NCBI GenBank assembly: GCA_016710935.1
Contig: JADJTY010000001.1
Coordinates: 62,001-126,000 of the forward strand
Direction of reading: 5' to 3'
DNA: 64,000 bases
DNA from: Chitinophagaceae bacterium
GTDB taxonomy: Bacteria; Bacteroidota; Bacteroidia; Chitinophagales; Chitinophagaceae
In this document: in pieces, positions 61,300-64,000 of the stretch
Position numbering within the stretch: the first letter of the stretch is position 1
How the letters are laid out: every line of letters starts with the position of its first letter
Translations under genes and position numbers: made by a program
Notes under the pieces: model-generated
Database searches by the model: none
The model's input: only the letters and a program-made list of their open reading frames with translations
Told to the model about the DNA's origin: nothing

Positions 61300-62508
61300 T
61301 CAGTTTTTGCCTGGTTCATTGGCATTAAATAACCTCAAAAAATTTTCGCCCAGTATTTTGCGGATATCTTTTTTGCTGTAACCCCTTGCCATCAATTCTT
61401 TGGTGATCAGCGGCATGGCTGTTACATCATCCAATTGTTGTGGTAAAGAATTTACGCCGTCATAATCACTGCCCAATCCCACATGATCAACACCAATCAG
61501 TTTTACAATATGATCCAGGTGATCGATCAATGCAGCAAGCGGGGGCCTTAATGCCTTTACTTCTTCAGGATATTTTTCAAAAAGAAATACATCTGCAAAA
61601 TAGGGCTCGGGGTTTTGTTTGAGCAAAGAATCCCGTTCGGCTTTGTGATTATTATTGAAGAGGTCTGTACGCCTGTCGAAACTGCTATCGATAAAACCAC
61701 TATAAAAATTAAGATGAATTACGCCGCCGTTCTTGCCCACCGCTTTTATCTGGTCGTCTTTTAAATTGCGCCGGTGCGGACAAATGCTGAACACACAACT
61801 GTGCGAAACAAGTACCGGTTTTGTTGTGGTATTGATAGCATCCCAAAAAGTTTTTTCGCCCACATGGCTCAGGTCAACCAACATGCCCAGCTCATTCATT
61901 CTTTTAATTACAAGTTTACCAAACTCAGTTAATCCCATTTTTTTTACGGAGCCCGGCCCTCCCTCCTTTGGAGGGAGCTGGAGGGAGGTTTCTGTAAGCG
62001 CCGATGTAGCCCAGTCCGTAGAGTTGTTCCAGGTAATGGTCATGTACCGAACACCCCGCTTATATAATGCATCTAATTTATTCAGGTCATTTTCTATCAT
62101 GTGCCCGCCTTCTACACCCAACAATACAGCCAGCTTTTTTTGTGCAACCGCTTTTTTAATATCTGCTGCGGTAAAAGCCTGCATCATTTTATTGGGGTTT
62201 CTATTGGTCCAGGCAAGTACGGTATCTATCTCCCGGTTGGCCCAGGCGTATGGGTTTTCTTTATTACCATCGCACCAGATAGAAAAAAACTGGGCATCTA
62301 CGCCACCTGCGGCCATGCGTTGCAGATCGGAATGTGTTTTTGACTGCAGGTTTTGATCAAAGGATACTCCTTTTTCAATGGCGGTGGATGGAATGTCATT
62401 GTGTGTATCAACAACAATGGAATTGAAGTGGAGTTTTTTGTAGGATTGTGCAGATACAAATAAGCAATTGGCAATGAGCAATTGGCAAAGAAATAATTTT
62501 TTATACAT
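61300..62508 (-). CDS. membrane dipeptidase (M19, renal dipeptidase family)
   Basis: The 402-residue protein has a signal peptide (LCQLLIANCLFVSAQ, encoded by heptamer repeats). Metal ligands are His36 and Asp38 (THND), Glu133 in GVEGGHMIEND, His in DLSHVGEKTFWDA, and His in SHSCVFSICPHRRN; DHVGLGSDYDG follows. M19 enzymes hydrolyse dipeptides including D-amino-acid-containing ones. Residues 174-185 are encoded by a palindromic repeat insertion. The gene precedes the acylase gene. Confidence 0.92.
   Translation of the reverse strand: MYKKLFLCQLLIANCLFVSAQSYKKLHFNSIVVDTHNDIPSTAIEKGVSFDQNLQSKTHSDLQRMAAGGVDAQFFSIWCDGNKENPYAWANREIDTVLAWTNRNPNKMMQAFTAADIKKAVAQKKLAVLLGVEGGHMIENDLNKLDALYKRGVRYMTITWNNSTDWATSALTETSLQLPPKEGGPGSVKKMGLTEFGKLVIKRMNELGMLVDLSHVGEKTFWDAINTTTKPVLVSHSCVFSICPHRRNLKDDQIKAVGKNGGVIHLNFYSGFIDSSFDRRTDLFNNNHKAERDSLLKQNPEPYFADVFLFEKYPEEVKALRPPLAALIDHLDHIVKLIGVDHVGLGSDYDGVNSLPQQLDDVTAMPLITKELMARGYSKKDIRKILGENFLRLFNANEPGKN
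61955..61988. repeat. GC-rich hairpin repeat, copy 3, inside the M19 coding sequence
   Basis: CTCCCTCC (61959-61966), TTT, GGAGGGAG (61970-61977) form a perfect 8-bp hairpin, followed by CTGGAGGGAGG. It matches copies at 4980 and 6563 in design. On the minus strand it encodes residues 174-185 of the dipeptidase (TSLQLPPKEGGP) in frame. Confidence 0.7.
62465..62492. repeat. heptanucleotide tandem repeat inside signal peptide of M19
   Basis: Units CAATTGG, CAATGAG, CAATTGG, CAAAGAA (62465-62492) repeat with a 7-nt period. On the minus strand they encode the hydrophobic core of the signal peptide. Confidence 0.6.
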
Positions 62509-62706
62509 GGAGGTTATTTAATACAACAGAATGGTTGATTAAATATAAGCAGAATTTATGGCTTCATTTAAATTCAAAATGAATGCCTGTGGGGTAATTA
62601 GATCAGAAGAGGAAAATAAAGTTGCAGAAAAATAGACAGAAGGGGTAATGTTTTTTTTCATTATAGTGCTGGCATGATAAAAATTAATCAGAATTTCATA
62701 TTTAAT

Positions 62707-63258
62707 TTAATCAGCTTTGCTTCCCTTATCCCCCACAAACCACTGCTCCTTATTTTTAAACAGCACATTAAAAGTTGTAAGCGATCCATAGCAACGGGTA
62801 ATGTATTGTTGTATGTTCACTTTTTCTTCGTCGGTTAGTTTTTTATGGCTGTTGATGTTTTGTTCCAGCACACGCAGCCTGTCACGCAGCATAACAATTT
62901 TATGAAAGAAATCATCAATGTGAATTTCTTTTGGCTTTAAAGATTTATCGGCTGTTTGCAAACTCATAACGCCACCGATCCATTTATCGCCAATGGGTAC
63001 AATTTCGGTAACATCGCTCCACTGGCGTAAGATTTTTAATAAAGATCTTTCAACTTCAGAAACCGTTTCTACTTCGGTAGTTACATTTTCTGCAATGATC
63101 TCATCTAAGTGCGTATCTGTTTTGTCTATTTCTTTAATGCCGTGATGGATAAAGGAAATAAGATAGGTGGCATATTTAACGCCCACAATTACACCAGGCC
63201 CAAACTGGGTGTGCTGCAGCCGGGTACCAACGCCAAGGGTTAGTTGATTTTCTTCCAT
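62707..63258 (-). CDS. conserved protein with N-terminal Tudor-like (UvrD-C-like) motif
   Basis: The 183-residue soluble protein starts MEENQLTLGVGTRLQHTQFGPGVIVGVKYATYLISF, resembling the Tudor-like motif (GxRVxHxxFGxGxVxxV) at the C-terminus of UvrD/PcrA helicases. That is followed by a helical region (LRDRLRVLEQNINSHKKLTDEEKV) and a Trp-containing end. It is likely a Bacteroidota conserved protein of unknown function. It starts 3 bp after the next gene's stop. A 198-nt gap separates it from the M19 gene; I see nothing in that gap. Confidence 0.75.
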   Translation of the reverse strand: MEENQLTLGVGTRLQHTQFGPGVIVGVKYATYLISFIHHGIKEIDKTDTHLDEIIAENVTTEVETVSEVERSLLKILRQWSDVTEIVPIGDKWIGGVMSLQTADKSLKPKEIHIDDFFHKIVMLRDRLRVLEQNINSHKKLTDEEKVNIQQYITRCYGSLTTFNVLFKNKEQWFVGDKGSKAD

Positions 63259-63261
63259 AAA

Positions 63262-64000
63262 TTAATTTTCTTTTTTTGCCTCAGGGATTTGCTGCTTTAA
63301 TAGTTCAATTTTATAAGTATACGACGAATGTAAGATGTATTTATTGAAAGTAATTTCATCTGCCATGATGGCAAATTCGTAGGTAGGTAAATATCTTACC
63401 ATAAAAGTATCCAGCTCGGCACCCTGTAACTGGGTGATGCGGCGTACAAAATTTTTGTTGAAGCGGTAGCTTACATAATAATCCTGCTCCTGTTGCTCCA
63501 GCCTTGCCTGGAAGGCTCTTAATCTTTTGTTTCTTTTGAAGCGGAACATATTAATGATCTCATTCACATCGGCACCCACAGCCCCACTGGGCGAAATGCT
63601 GGTGCGTATGGTGGGATTCCGGAAATTATAGGCATCGGCATAGGTTTGCCGGTTTTCCATAGAATCTTCCCGGTAACTGCGGGCATAAATTACCACTTCC
63701 TTTAAAACCCGATATCCGCTTTTTACCGTAACGCCCAGGGAAAGATCAAACTGCATAAGATTTGGAATTTCTTTTACAGCAAATTTTTGTGTGGGCTTAT
63801 TTTGATAGATAAAGGTGAGGGAATCATTTTCGGTTACAGCAATTTTGTAGTTGCCCATCGTATCTGTCCGGGTAAATTTTCCGCTGGTACTTTCCACCCG
63901 TACGTTCTCAACATAATTTCTTTTCTGCGAATCAAACACGGTGCCGGTAACTGTTAACTGGGCATGCAATGTATGGGTTGCGGCGGTAAAAAAAAGCAGC
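63262..64000 (-). CDS. secreted protein with carboxypeptidase-regulatory-like domain (5' end outside window)
   Basis: The frame runs to the window edge (minus-strand 5' end beyond 64000). Visible residues LLFFTAATHTLHAQLTVTGTV show a signal peptide followed by a CarboxypepD_reg-like domain (VTGTVFDSQKRNYVENVRVESTSGKFTRTDTMGNYKIAV). A helical second half is Arg/Lys-rich (RYRQ-type and FKRNKRLRAFQARLEQQEQDYYVSYRFNKNF). The short start at 63969 is a TTG inside the signal peptide and is not real. Family: Bacteroidota surface proteins; function unknown. Confidence 0.85.
   Translation of the reverse strand, partial: LLFFTAATHTLHAQLTVTGTVFDSQKRNYVENVRVESTSGKFTRTDTMGNYKIAVTENDSLTFIYQNKPTQKFAVKEIPNLMQFDLSLGVTVKSGYRVLKEVVIYARSYREDSMENRQTYADAYNFRNPTIRTSISPSGAVGADVNEIINMFRFKRNKRLRAFQARLEQQEQDYYVSYRFNKNFVRRITQLQGAELDTFMVRYLPTYEFAIMADEITFNKYILHSSYTYKIELLKQQIPEAKKEN

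Noticed and set aside
61733..62356. 207-codon plus-strand ORF under the M19 gene
   Set aside because: It is antisense to the conserved dipeptidase and shows no domain; the long open frame follows from codon bias.
1..64000. tRNA or rRNA genes
   Set aside because: I looked for T-loop-like GTTCGAATC words with matching acceptor arms in the intergenic gaps and found none.

Overview
The window comes from a member of the Bacteroidota, most likely family Chitinophagaceae (the family is an inference from gene content). Three observations support this. There is a large repeat protein with a C-terminal type IX secretion (Por) sorting domain. Several start regions carry the Bacteroidota -7 promoter box TAnnTTTG; one copy upstream of the padR gene is a perfect TTG-N19-TAnnTTTG promoter. 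Lineage-typical families are present: IPExxxVDY protein, fused E1 alpha/beta 2-oxoacid dehydrogenase, MqnC, the LemA/DUF2207 pair, CRTAC1-type FG-GAP protein and many lipoproteins with C-K/T-rich lipoboxes. No rRNA, tRNA, CRISPR array, integrase or IS transposase was found.

Layout. 0.2-6.2 kb: pterin dehydratase, IPExxxVDY protein, M28/PDZ peptidase, FeoB with a TTG start, and a lipoprotein. 6.4-9.8 kb: a padR - PspC - lipoprotein operon with a long leader and two tiny upstream ORFs, closed by a strong terminator. 9.8-15.6 kb: gcvT behind a dispersed hairpin repeat, a frameshifted secreted-protein gene, an SRPBCC protein, comB, and a TPR histidine kinase with its LuxR-type regulator. 15.7-20.7 kb: secreted, lipoprotein and wholly unknown genes. 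20.9-25.1 kb: a double-SWIM SNF2 helicase convergent with an XRE regulator. 25.2-29.7 kb: an AT-richer accessory locus with a Gly-linker lipoprotein, a second lipoprotein, a broken Wzy-like O-antigen ligase and an M23 peptidase, followed by about 0.7 kb that encodes three probable tiny proteins on the minus strand.

30.4-44.2 kb: a MOSC protein, a FG-GAP/ASPIC protein coupled to a vanadium haloperoxidase-like protein, DUF3817, mqnC, an aspartyl protease, an M16 peptidase pair, a holin-like membrane protein and a VWA protein. 44.4-52 kb: fused E1 dehydrogenase, a HisKA_2 kinase/regulator pair, and a 1184-residue secreted protein with 13 repeats. 52-57 kb: LemA, DUF2207, a 59-residue protein and a class C beta-lactamase-like lipoprotein. 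57-64 kb: small unknown soluble proteins, a penicillin-acylase-like hydrolase, an M19 dipeptidase, a conserved hypothetical protein and a carboxypeptidase-regulatory-domain protein cut by the window edge.

The most unusual content is repeat DNA and broken reading frames. A nested palindrome occurs twice, upstream of gcvT and of the M16 pair. A GC-rich hairpin element occurs in intergenic DNA and, in frame, inside the M19 dipeptidase gene. Heptanucleotide tandem repeats lie inside two coding sequences. Two genes are interrupted by frameshifts that fall on 7-nt homopolymers. No single clearly new defence or mobile system was recognised. The best candidates for undescribed biology are the AT-rich surface locus with its adjacent small ORFs, the unknown gene pair at 18.4-20.3 kb, and the in-frame repeat insertions.
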